Shown here piece after piece: positions 1-6,669 of a stretch of DNA of 64,000 nt. The stretch covers positions 372,001 through 436,000 of the forward strand of contig NZ_CANLGU010000001.1 in the NCBI RefSeq assembly GCF_947490405.1. Direction: 5' to 3'. Below the pieces are notes generated by a model. The model was not told where the DNA came from. It worked only from the letters and a program-made list of their open reading frames with translations, and searched no databases. This DNA is from an uncultured Algibacter sp. (GTDB lineage Bacteria > Bacteroidota > Bacteroidia > Flavobacteriales > Flavobacteriaceae). Each line of letters opens with the position of its first letter. The first letter of the stretch is position 1. Made by a program: the position numbers and the translations under genes.

Positions 1-423
1 AGGTGTTGCCGGTAAAAAACTTGGTAAATCCAATGCCATTTTACCAACATTAGTTGGATGAAAACCATCTACATCCTTATCTGGATCTACAGCCATTAAA
101 ACTTTTTGCTCTTCAATTTGTTCTGGCAAAGGCAGTTGTACTATAAAACCATCTATAGCATCGTTGTTATTTAACTCGTGAATTTTTTCTAGTAACTCTT
201 CCTCTGAGGTATACTCAGGCATTTCAATAAGTGTAGACTCAAATCCTATTTTTTCGCAGGCTTTTACTTTGGCGTTTACATAAGTCATACTAGCACCGTC
301 TGATCCCACTAAAATAGCGGCTAAGTGAGGTACTTTCTCGCCTTTAGAAATCATTGACTTTACATGATCTGCGATTTCTTCTTTAATATCGTTACTTACT
401 TTTTTACCATCAAGTATGGTCAT
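1..423 (-). CDS. folD: Bifunctional methylenetetrahydrofolate dehydrogenase/cyclohydrolase, 5' part only
   Basis: The first 141 codons of FolD, whose 3' end lies outside the window. FolD interconverts 5,10-methylene-THF and 10-formyl-THF in the cytoplasm, feeding purine and formyl-Met synthesis. The translation starts [14 protein letters not shown] and contains the substrate-site stretch [16 protein letters not shown] (family Y-x3-K pair), followed by [10 protein letters not shown] and the [15 protein letters not shown] signature. The start is the ATG at 423. It lies just downstream of ffh on the same strand, separated by 73 bp that carry an interspersed repeat motif. Identification is firm. 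Confidence 0.97.
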   Translation of the reverse strand, partial: MTILDGKKVSNDIKEEIADHVKSMISKGEKVPHLAAILVGSDGASMTYVNAKVKACEKIGFESTLIEMPEYTSEEELLEKIHELNNNDAIDGFIVQLPLPEQIEEQKVLMAVDPDKDVDGFHPTNVGKMALDLPSFLPATP

Positions 424-448
424 ATCTATATGTTTTTGTAATTATAAA

Positions 449-477
449 GATGCTTCGACTGCGCTCAGCATGACAAA
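449..477. repeat. Interspersed GCTTCGACTGCGCTCAGC motif
   Basis: The folD-ffh gap holds ATGCTTCGACTGCGCTCAGC followed by ATGACA. The ATGCT/AGCAT ends can pair as a small hairpin. From memory, this type of sequence recurs in intergenic regions of many Bacteroidota genomes, but only one copy is seen in this window, so its repeat status rests on prior knowledge. Confidence 0.5.
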
Positions 478-496
478 CTTCAAACTTCTAGCAAAA

Positions 497-1825
497 CTAG
501 CGCATATTTTTCATCATCTGCATCATCTTTTTACCGCCACCACCTTGCATCATCTTCATCATTTTGCTCATTTGGTTAAATTGCTTTAAAAGCTGGTTGA
601 CTTCTTGAACTGATGTTCCTGAGCCTTTGGCTACACGTTTTTTTCTGCTAGCATTCAAAACAGATGGGTTTGTACGTTCTTTTGGTGTCATGGAATGAAT
701 AATAGCCTCAATACCTTTAAAAGCATCATCATCTATATCTACATCTTTTAGCATTTTTCCTGCTCCTGGAATCATACCCATAAGATCTTTCATGTTACCC
801 ATTTTCTTGATTTGCTGAATCTGTTTTAAGAAATCATCAAACCCAAATTGGTTTTTGGCTATTTTCTTTTGAAGCTTTCTAGCTTCTTCTTCATCAAATT
901 GTTCTTGTGCACGTTCAACTAAAGACACTACATCTCCCATACCAAGGATACGATCTGCCATACGCGACGGATAGAACACATCTATAGCTTCCATTTTCTC
1001 ACCTGTACCAATAAACTTAATAGGTTTATTAACTACAGATTTAATTGAAATGGCTGCCCCACCTCGTGTATCACCATCTAATTTGGTAAGGATAACACCA
1101 TCAAAATTCAAGACATCGTTAAAGGCTTTTGCAGTATTTACTGCATCTTGCCCTGTCATAGAATCTACAACAAATAAAGTTTCTTGTGGTTGAATGGCTT
1201 TGTGGATGTTTGATATCTCGGTCATCATCGCCTCATCAACAGCTAAACGACCAGCGGTATCTATAATAACCACGTTATGCCCGTTGGCTTTAGCGTGTGC
1301 TAATGCCGCTTGGGAAATGGCAACTGGATCGTTATTTCCTTTATCACTAAAAACCTCAACACCAATTTGGTCTCCAACAACGTGTAATTGATCTATTGCA
1401 GCTGGACGATACACATCACAGGCTACTAGTAGTGGTTTTTTTGTTTTTTTGTTTTTAAGATAATTAGCAAGCTTCCCAGAAAAGGTTGTTTTACCAGAAC
1501 CTTGTAAACCAGACATTAAAATAATGCTTGGTGTTCCAGATAGGTTAAGACCTTCTGCATCGCCTCCCATAAGTTCGGTTAACTCGTCTTTCACGATTTT
1601 AACCATGAGTTGCCCAGGTTGTAACGTTGTTAATACGTTTTGACCTAGTGCTTTCTCTTTTACTTTGTTAGTAAACTCTTTGGCTATTTTAAAGTTAACA
1701 TCGGCATCTAGTAATGCGCGCCTAACTTCTTTTAGAGTTTCGGCTACGTTTACTTCTGTGATGCTTCCATGTCCTTTAAGAACGTGGAGTGCTTTATCTA
1801 GTTTATCGCTTAAATTATTAAACAT
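497..1825 (-). CDS. ffh: Signal recognition particle GTPase Ffh (SRP54)
   Basis: 442 aa, full length. Ffh binds 4.5S RNA and signal sequences of nascent chains and delivers ribosomes to FtsY and the Sec translocon. The N domain (about residues 1-90) precedes the G domain, with the P-loop GLQGSGKTT at about 106-114, DTAGR near 190 and TKLDGDTRGG near 250. The methionine-rich M domain at the C-terminus ends in MSKMMKMMQGGGGKK and further Met pairs. It is codirectional with folD downstream. The upstream region (1826-2030) holds no gene. Identification is firm. Confidence 0.98.
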   Translation of the reverse strand: MFNNLSDKLDKALHVLKGHGSITEVNVAETLKEVRRALLDADVNFKIAKEFTNKVKEKALGQNVLTTLQPGQLMVKIVKDELTELMGGDAEGLNLSGTPSIILMSGLQGSGKTTFSGKLANYLKNKKTKKPLLVACDVYRPAAIDQLHVVGDQIGVEVFSDKGNNDPVAISQAALAHAKANGHNVVIIDTAGRLAVDEAMMTEISNIHKAIQPQETLFVVDSMTGQDAVNTAKAFNDVLNFDGVILTKLDGDTRGGAAISIKSVVNKPIKFIGTGEKMEAIDVFYPSRMADRILGMGDVVSLVERAQEQFDEEEARKLQKKIAKNQFGFDDFLKQIQQIKKMGNMKDLMGMIPGAGKMLKDVDIDDDAFKGIEAIIHSMTPKERTNPSVLNASRKKRVAKGSGTSVQEVNQLLKQFNQMSKMMKMMQGGGGKKMMQMMKNMR

Positions 1826-1948
1826 AATTTTATGTTTTCTGAAAGCAGTTTATTGTAATGCTTACTGCTGTTTATGATTGCTTTTGAAGATGCAAAAATA
1901 ACTAAATATTTTGTTTTTATGAGGTTGATTTTAGGTTTTACCAAAAAC

Positions 1949-1969
1949 ATATTTTGTTATGCAAAATAT
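1949..1969. other. 8-bp inverted repeat upstream of ffh
   Basis: ATATTTTG, five bases, CAAAATAT: a perfect small dyad in the AT-rich gap between the ffh start (1825) and the cassette-like gene. It could be an operator or chance symmetry in AT-rich DNA. No promoter could be firmly assigned here. Confidence 0.35.
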
Positions 1970-2040
1970 ATTGATTTGACATATTACAATATAAAACATG
2001 CCTTGATTTTGTAAAATTTTTCCGCTACCTTCGTTTACTG

Positions 2041-2111
2041 GCGGATATAAAACCACCTGTGCTGAACTTGTTTCAGTATTAAAACGATTTCATATCCGCG
2101 AAACATTAGGT
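2041..2111 (+). repeat. attC-like inverted structure, upstream side of a possible gene cassette
   Basis: GCGGATAT (2041-2048) and ATATCCGC (2092-2099) form a perfect 8-bp inverted repeat around a 43-nt spacer. Five bases later comes ATTAGGT (2105-2111), one mismatch from the integron R'' core GTTRRRY. The matching left-hand R' box is weak (ACCTTCG near 2027). The layout resembles an integron attC site, but no integrase is in view and no covariance search was possible. Confidence 0.4.
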
Positions 2112-2127
2112 GCAAGTTGAAAAAAAT

Positions 2128-2703
2128 ATGAAGGAAATAAGACAAAGAAAAGGATTTGAAACCCGGTCTTATAAAATAGACTCGGATTCTGAATTTGTAG
2201 AAGTTGAATACAATTCAATTAAGGACAAATTAAAATATAAAATTCATCTGACCGAAGTCGGAAACGAAATTCAGTACGAAGCGGACAACATAATCGTGGG
2301 GAAAATATTTGTTGGAATTACAAGTATCATAACTTTAATCTGTGTCGGAATTTATTTTTTAGGAAATCCAGAAAAACCTGGAACATACGTTGCCAATGCA
2401 ATAATTTGGGGAGCACTATCAATTTTTGGATTTTTAAAACCACACAAGGATGACATTTTAATTGCGAATGGGAATAAACTAATAAGACTATTTCGAACTA
2501 AACCAAACGAAGAAAAAGTTACAGAATTTGCTAAAAATTTAATCAAAATAGCAAATAATAAAAAGAAAGAAATGCTCATCAATTTTGACTTGGAGGAAGA
2601 ACAATTTATGGGAAATATGCAATGGCTAATGAATATGAAAATGATTGGCAAATCGGAATTAGAAGAATTAAAATCGGAATACAAACTAAAAAAACTGATA
2701 TAA
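2128..2703 (+). CDS. Hypothetical membrane protein in a cassette-like setting
   Basis: 191 aa from the ATG at 2128, preceded by an A-rich stretch; an upstream in-frame GTG at 2110 lies inside the flanking repeat and is less likely. I do not recognise a family. The protein has a hydrophilic N-terminal region, two predicted membrane segments (about residues 57-76 and 84-102, the second following a GNPEKPGTY linker), and a lysine/glutamate-rich cytoplasmic-type C-terminal half. It stands alone on the plus strand between ffh and an oppositely oriented lipoprotein gene. A perfect 9-bp inverted repeat (TTAGGTGCA at 2106-2114, TGCACCTAA at 2709-2717) brackets it. It is probably accessory DNA; function unknown. 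Confidence 0.75.
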   Translation: MKEIRQRKGFETRSYKIDSDSEFVEVEYNSIKDKLKYKIHLTEVGNEIQYEADNIIVGKIFVGITSIITLICVGIYFLGNPEKPGTYVANAIIWGALSIFGFLKPHKDDILIANGNKLIRLFRTKPNEEKVTEFAKNLIKIANNKKKEMLINFDLEEEQFMGNMQWLMNMKMIGKSELEELKSEYKLKKLI

Positions 2704-2708
2704 AAACC

Positions 2709-2842
2709 TGCACCTAACATTGGCTATAAACAATTGCTATTACAGGCTTATCCTGAAAATTCCTGCGGAATTTTCAGCTTGCTGTATATTTGCAAAAGTC
2801 CGAACTAACCCACGCAACTATCCATAGCCGAGACCGGTAAAC
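2709..2842 (+). repeat. attC-like structure downstream of the 2128-2703 gene
   Basis: ACCTAAC (2712-2718) fits the integron R' consensus RYYYAAC. It is followed by GGCTAT (2722-2727), which pairs with ATAGCC (2824-2829) in an imperfect outer stem. GGTAAAC (2836-2842) is one mismatch from R'' (GTTRRRY). Inside is a perfect 11-bp hairpin, CTGAAAATTCC/GGAATTTTCAG with a 3-nt loop (2753-2777). The total of about 130 bp is within the size range of long attC sites. The hairpin could alternatively be a plain terminator. Confidence 0.45.
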
Positions 2843-2900
2843 GAACCTCTTCAAAAACAAAAACCACACTCAATTAAAAACTAAGCTAGCAGACTTGCCC

Positions 2901-3051
2901 GCGTTAGGGATAGTAGTGGAAATCCTTTTTAAACCTGAATAACATTAATTTTAAGGCTAACTAAATTTTGACAGATAGTTACGTCGCTTGCTCCTCACTA
3001 TGACGTTTTAAAAAGATTGTAACGAATAGCCCGACCCTTGTGGTAACGCCC
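2901..3051 (+). repeat. GCGTTAGGGAT...GGTAACGCC interspersed repeat, copy 1
   Basis: It begins GCGTTAGGGAT, has AATCCTTTTTAA near the left end and AAAAAGATTGT near the right, and ends AGCCCGACCC, TTGTGGTAACGCC. The ends form a GCGTTA/TAACGC inverted repeat. The middle carries extra sequence (TTGCTCCTCACTATGACG, about 2989-3006) that looks like a second, nested repeat type. Three related copies lie at 17388, 54166 and 60982. It sits between convergent genes. Confidence 0.8.
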
Positions 3052-3064
3052 AAATAATAAACAT

Positions 3065-3098
3065 AAAAAAGGCTGCCATTTGGGGAATGACAGCCTTT
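3065..3098 (-). terminator. Intrinsic terminator of the lipoprotein gene
   Basis: On the minus strand, AAAGGCTGTCATT and AATGGCAGCCTTT pair (one mismatch in 13) around a 5-nt C-rich loop and run into a T tract. It lies 70 bp after the stop of the lipoprotein gene at 3169. Confidence 0.85.
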
Positions 3099-3168
3099 GA
3101 AAAGGAAACTTAAAATTAATTAACCTAACCAACCAAAAAGTAAGTTTCGCTTCTACCAAACATGTGTT

Positions 3169-4920
3169 TTAGTTTTTTTCTAGCACTAGGATACGCTCTA
3201 TTTCTCCGTTTGAGTTGTAGTCTTTTAACTCAATTCTATTAGGTGTAATTTCTACAATTTTCCATCTGTGCCTTAACTCGCTAAATGGTTCGTTTTGTGT
3301 TCTGAAATTTAAACCTAAGTATAAACCGTTGTTTCTGTACGCTAACCAAGAGCCTATGTAGTTGTTGCCATCGCCCTCGGCAAATAACCTACCGTTTTCA
3401 TTAAATCCAACAACATAATCGTTATAGTTTTCAGTTTCATTTACACCTTGGTCTAGATAAGAAGCTACTACCCACTCGCCGTTTGACAATACATCGCTTA
3501 TGTAGTCTATGTCTTCATCCTCATCTGGACAGTGTCTTCTTAAAATTAATTTACTATTTTCATTGGTTAACTTTATTAATCCTGGTTCTAAGAAATTGAT
3601 TACCCATATTAACTTTAAATCTGGCCTACCTTCTAAATCTATTTTTAAGGTAATTTTATCGTCTCTTAAACCAATATCATAAGTCCCTTCAATTAACTCG
3701 CCTTCAACTCTTAGTTTTACAACATCATCATCATAGAATTTTAAAGGTGTACCTATGTAATCTATTCTTTTACTTATATTATTAATTCTTATGCTATCTA
3801 CTCTCCATAAGCATTCTTTTAAGTAATTTTTTACTCTTTCTTTTGTAATGGTGTTTATGACAACATCACAATTTCTCTTCATGATGATTCTATTTCCTCC
3901 TGCTTCGTATAGTTTAATTTTACCTTCTTCAATATCATAAACAATCCATTCTAGAGTAAAATCTGCTAAGGTGTCAAATTCTAATTTTAAAAGTGCTCCT
4001 CTTTCTGTTACGCGAGTACTCCAAGTTCCTGTTAACACATCTCCTCCTCTTGCACGCATTGTTACAGTATCGTTTTCTTTAAAGTTTAATGCGTACTCTT
4101 TGTATTGTGCTGTGTTATCTTGATTGTTTCTTTTAAACTCATACACTACCCATGGGCATTTTTTTAAGTACTCGTCTAAACGTTCTTTTGTAAAATCGTC
4201 ATCTCCATAATCGTTATCATCATCTTCATCACAAAGATCTCTAGCTTCTTTAATTGTTCTTGCTAATTCTTGATTGTTATTAACATCTACAGTTGTTCCG
4301 TCTGCATACTTTAAAGTAATTGGAAAATTAAGACTTGCTATAACTTCTTTGTTTTTAACACGCTTTAAAAAACGGTATAATTGTCTGTCGTTTTCAATAG
4401 TTACAACATCTATAATTTGAAAATCTGTATTGAATACTGAAAAAGAAATTGGGTATTGAAAATCGATACACTCAATATCGTCATCTTCTTCGTTTTCTTC
4501 TTGACATTCTTCTATAAGCTCTTCTAACTCATCACGATTATTAAGCACTATTTCTTCATGATCTGATAAAATAATAGTTATTGGAAAAATGATTTCTAGT
4601 TCATCTTCATCATCTTCAAACTGATCAAAAATGGCTTCAATAACATCGAAATCTTCTTCAGAATCAATAATAATTTCTAATCCATTAACTTTTACGGTAA
4701 TTGGTAATTTTACTGATGTACAACTAGCGTTATCAATAATATTATCCGAAGATCCGTCCATAATAGATGTTGAGAACAGTAAGCCTGTAAGCTCAGACTC
4801 AGCTGCAAGCGCTTCACTTTCTTCTTGAGGAGTAATATCTGTTTCTTCATCTTGACAAGAAGAAAACAATAAAAGGGCAAAAAAAGGAATTAGTAATAAT
4901 GTTTTTAAATTAGTTTTCAT
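3169..4920 (-). CDS. Large acidic multi-module surface lipoprotein, predicted ECF-sigma target
   Basis: 583 aa from the ATG at 4920. The signal peptide ends in a lipobox (LLFSSC, Cys22) followed by QDEETD, an acidic stretch like Bacteroidota lipoprotein surface-export signals. Residues of about 55-240 contain four similar modules, each starting PIT or PIS (PITVKVNG, PITIILSD, PISFSVFN, PITLKYAD) with an acidic helix after it. About 245-583 contains three roughly 110-residue modules that each open with a W-V motif (CPWVVYEF, CLWRVDSI, GEWVVASY) and look lipocalin-like. The function is not known. It is transcribed divergently from the sigma factor gene and has a promoter matching the one before fecR, so it is probably controlled by that sigma factor. 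Confidence 0.85.
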   Translation of the reverse strand: MKTNLKTLLLIPFFALLLFSSCQDEETDITPQEESEALAAESELTGLLFSTSIMDGSSDNIIDNASCTSVKLPITVKVNGLEIIIDSEEDFDVIEAIFDQFEDDEDELEIIFPITIILSDHEEIVLNNRDELEELIEECQEENEEDDDIECIDFQYPISFSVFNTDFQIIDVVTIENDRQLYRFLKRVKNKEVIASLNFPITLKYADGTTVDVNNNQELARTIKEARDLCDEDDDNDYGDDDFTKERLDEYLKKCPWVVYEFKRNNQDNTAQYKEYALNFKENDTVTMRARGGDVLTGTWSTRVTERGALLKLEFDTLADFTLEWIVYDIEEGKIKLYEAGGNRIIMKRNCDVVINTITKERVKNYLKECLWRVDSIRINNISKRIDYIGTPLKFYDDDVVKLRVEGELIEGTYDIGLRDDKITLKIDLEGRPDLKLIWVINFLEPGLIKLTNENSKLILRRHCPDEDEDIDYISDVLSNGEWVVASYLDQGVNETENYNDYVVGFNENGRLFAEGDGNNYIGSWLAYRNNGLYLGLNFRTQNEPFSELRHRWKIVEITPNRIELKDYNSNGEIERILVLEKN

Positions 4921-4955
4921 AGTATGTGATTTTGGGTTAAACATAGCGTTTTGAT

Positions 4956-4989
4956 TATAAAACAGGATAACTTTAAAAATTCCTACCCT
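4956..4989 (-). promoter_or_regulatory. Predicted ECF-sigma promoter of the lipoprotein gene
   Basis: On the minus strand, AGGGTAGGAA (4989-4980), 14 bp, CTGTTTTATA (4965-4956). The same two blocks with identical spacing precede fecR at 5725-5758. It ends 35 bp before the lipoprotein ATG. Assignment to the adjacent sigma factor is inference from this duplication. Confidence 0.7.
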
Positions 4990-5067
4990 AGATTCTAAAA
5001 AAATTCAAAAAAAATTAAATACTGAGCTCCAAAAAGCTTTATTTTAGTGGCATAACTACTAATATTA

Positions 5068-5583
5068 ATGGGAAAACAATTGCATGAAAATATTTGTGAA
5101 GAGCATTTATTTTCTACTATTTTTAACAAACACGCTAAAGATTTACACAACTTTTTATACTATAAGTTTGGAGATTTATTAAATCCGAAAGATAAAGTAC
5201 AGGAAGCTTTTATTAAATTATGGGAGAATTGTGCTAAAGTTTCTCCTGATAAAGCAAAGAGTTTTGTGTTTACTACAGCCAATAATTTAATGTTGAATGA
5301 AGCAGCGCATCAAAAAGTGGTTTTAAAACATCAGCAAACTAAACCGAAAATGTCTACTAATGAAAGTCCTGAATTTTTAATGCAGGAGGCTGAGTACAAT
5401 GATAAATTACAAAGAGCACTTTCTAATTTAACAGATGCGCAACGCGAAGCTTTTATGATGAACCGTGTTGAAGGTAAACGCTTTAAAGAAATTGCAGAAA
5501 CTTTAGGAGTTTCAACTAAAGCGGTTGAGAAACGTATTTATGGAGCTTTGACAAAGTTGAGGAAGGATATTAAGGAGTTGTAA
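5068..5583 (+). CDS. ECF RNA polymerase sigma factor (FecI-like)
   Basis: 171 aa, the usual ECF size. Region sigma2 lies around residues 18-75 (LHNFLYYKFGD to VQEAFIKLWEN). Region sigma4 lies around 110-168, with LTDAQREAFMMNRVEGK and the helix-turn-helix FKEIAETLGVSTKAVEKRI. It directs RNA polymerase to a small regulon and is normally held by the FecR protein encoded next. The start is the ATG at 5068; no AGGGTAGG motif precedes it, so its own transcription probably uses another promoter. It is followed by a heptamer array, an A18 tract and then fecR, making a FecI-FecR-TonB receptor cascade. Confidence 0.95.
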   Translation: MGKQLHENICEEHLFSTIFNKHAKDLHNFLYYKFGDLLNPKDKVQEAFIKLWENCAKVSPDKAKSFVFTTANNLMLNEAAHQKVVLKHQQTKPKMSTNESPEFLMQEAEYNDKLQRALSNLTDAQREAFMMNRVEGKRFKEIAETLGVSTKAVEKRIYGALTKLRKDIKEL

Positions 5584-5584
5584 G

Positions 5585-5661
5585 TTGTTGGTTGTTGGTT
5601 GTTGGTTGTTGGTTGTTGGTTGTTGGTTGTTGGTTGTTGGTTGTTGGTTGTTGGTTGTTGG
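5585..5661 (+). repeat. Heptanucleotide tandem array, 11 x TTGTTGG
   Basis: Eleven exact copies of TTGTTGG begin 2 bp after the sigma factor stop codon. The G pairs recur every few bases on the sense strand, compatible with two-tier G-quadruplexes in the RNA. Exact identity of all copies suggests recent slippage, so copy number probably varies between isolates. Confidence 0.97.
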
Positions 5662-5704
5662 AAAACTATATTTTTAAACTGAATACTGAAAATTTAAGTT
5701 TTTG

Positions 5705-5722
5705 AAAAAAAAAAAAAAAAAA
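5705..5722 (+). repeat. A18 homopolymer tract
   Basis: Eighteen consecutive A residues end 2 bp before the AGGGTAGGAA block of the fecR promoter. Tracts of this length slip readily; at this position it would act like a variable upstream element. Confidence 0.95.
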
Positions 5723-5724
5723 TA

Positions 5725-5758
5725 AGGGTAGGAAAAAATAAAAGTTAACTGTTATATA
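5725..5758 (+). promoter_or_regulatory. Predicted ECF-sigma promoter of fecR
   Basis: AGGGTAGGAA (5725-5734), 14 bp, CTGTTATATA (5749-5758), ending 14 bp before the fecR ATG. It matches the element on the minus strand at 4989-4956 in both blocks and in spacing, which suggests autoregulation of the anti-sigma/receptor genes. Confidence 0.7.
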
Positions 5759-5772
5759 GTTGTATAGAAATT

Positions 5773-6669
5773 ATGAAACGAGAAGAACTCATATCGAAAT
5801 GGTTAGATAACAACCTAAATAATCAAGAGTTTGAAGCTTTTAAAAAGCTTGAAGACTACGATGATTTGGCAAAGTTAAATACCAACTTGCAAGCTTTTAA
5901 AGCTGATGACTATAATACATCTTTTGAATTAGAAAATGTATTATCTGCTATTAAAAGTAAAAAGCAAGTACCAACTCATTGGTTAAAACCATTTATGCGT
6001 GTTGCTGCTATACTTGCAGTTTGTTTTAGCTTGTATTATTTTACCACTACTATAGACACGACTATTTCTACTGAGTATGCTCAAAAAACAACCATAGAAT
6101 TACCAGATGCATCTAGTGTTTCCCTCAACGCAAAATCAAACTTAGTTTTCAATAAGAAAGACTGGAAGCAAGACCGCGAAGTTACACTTCAAGGAGAAGC
6201 CTTTTTTAAAGTAGCTAAAGGATCATCATTTAAAGTAAAAACAACATCAGGAACCGTTACGGTTTATGGTACTCAATTTAATGTAAAACAACGGGACAAT
6301 TATTTTGAGGTTATTTGCTACGAAGGATTAGTTGGGGTGACTTATAACTCCCAAGAAACAAAATTAAAACCTGGAAACAGCTTTTTAATTATTGATGGGA
6401 AAACAATTGCTAAAGAAAAAGAAAACCGCACAATGCCTTCGTGGTTAAATAACGCTAGTACGTTTAGAAGCTTACCTTACAAAACTGTTATTGCAGAATT
6501 TGAGAGACAATACAATGTTCAGGTTACGTTATTAGGTATAGACTCAAATCAGCTTTTTAGCGGTAGTTTTGCTCATGACAATATAGAACTAGCTTTAAAA
6601 TCAATTACCTTACCTTTACATGCAACGTATAGCAAATCAAACAATACGATTACATTAAGAGGTGAATAA
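5773..6669 (+). CDS. FecR-family anti-sigma factor
   Basis: 298 aa inner-membrane protein. A cytoplasmic N-terminal domain (residues 1-70), one membrane segment (about 75-91, MRVAAILAVCFSLYYF), then a periplasmic FecR domain (TTIELPDASSVSLNAKS, then GEAFFKVAKG and VYGTQFNVK at about 108-200). The C-terminal domain (about 225-298, LPYKTVIAEFERQYNV) is typical of Bacteroidota members. It should hold the sigma factor encoded at 5068 until the TonB receptor signals. It overlaps the receptor gene by 8 bp, pointing to translational coupling. Confidence 0.95.
   Translation: MKREELISKWLDNNLNNQEFEAFKKLEDYDDLAKLNTNLQAFKADDYNTSFELENVLSAIKSKKQVPTHWLKPFMRVAAILAVCFSLYYFTTTIDTTISTEYAQKTTIELPDASSVSLNAKSNLVFNKKDWKQDREVTLQGEAFFKVAKGSSFKVKTTSGTVTVYGTQFNVKQRDNYFEVICYEGLVGVTYNSQETKLKPGNSFLIIDGKTIAKEKENRTMPSWLNNASTFRSLPYKTVIAEFERQYNVQVTLLGIDSNQLFSGSFAHDNIELALKSITLPLHATYSKSNNTITLRGE

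Noticed and set aside
1826-2040. 4.5S/SRP RNA gene next to ffh
   Set aside because: No GGAAG-type apical loop or suitable long stem was seen in this AT-rich gap.
2110-2127. GTG at 2110 as the start of the cassette-like gene
   Set aside because: It lies inside the TTAGGTGCA repeat, and the ATG at 2128 follows an A-rich stretch typical of starts in this genome.
2352-2720. Minus-strand 122-codon open frame
   Set aside because: Antisense shadow of the 2128-2703 gene, with composition typical of a shadow and running into the flanking repeat.
5585-5661. CRISPR-like array
   Set aside because: The units are 7 bp, contiguous and without spacers; this is a simple tandem repeat.
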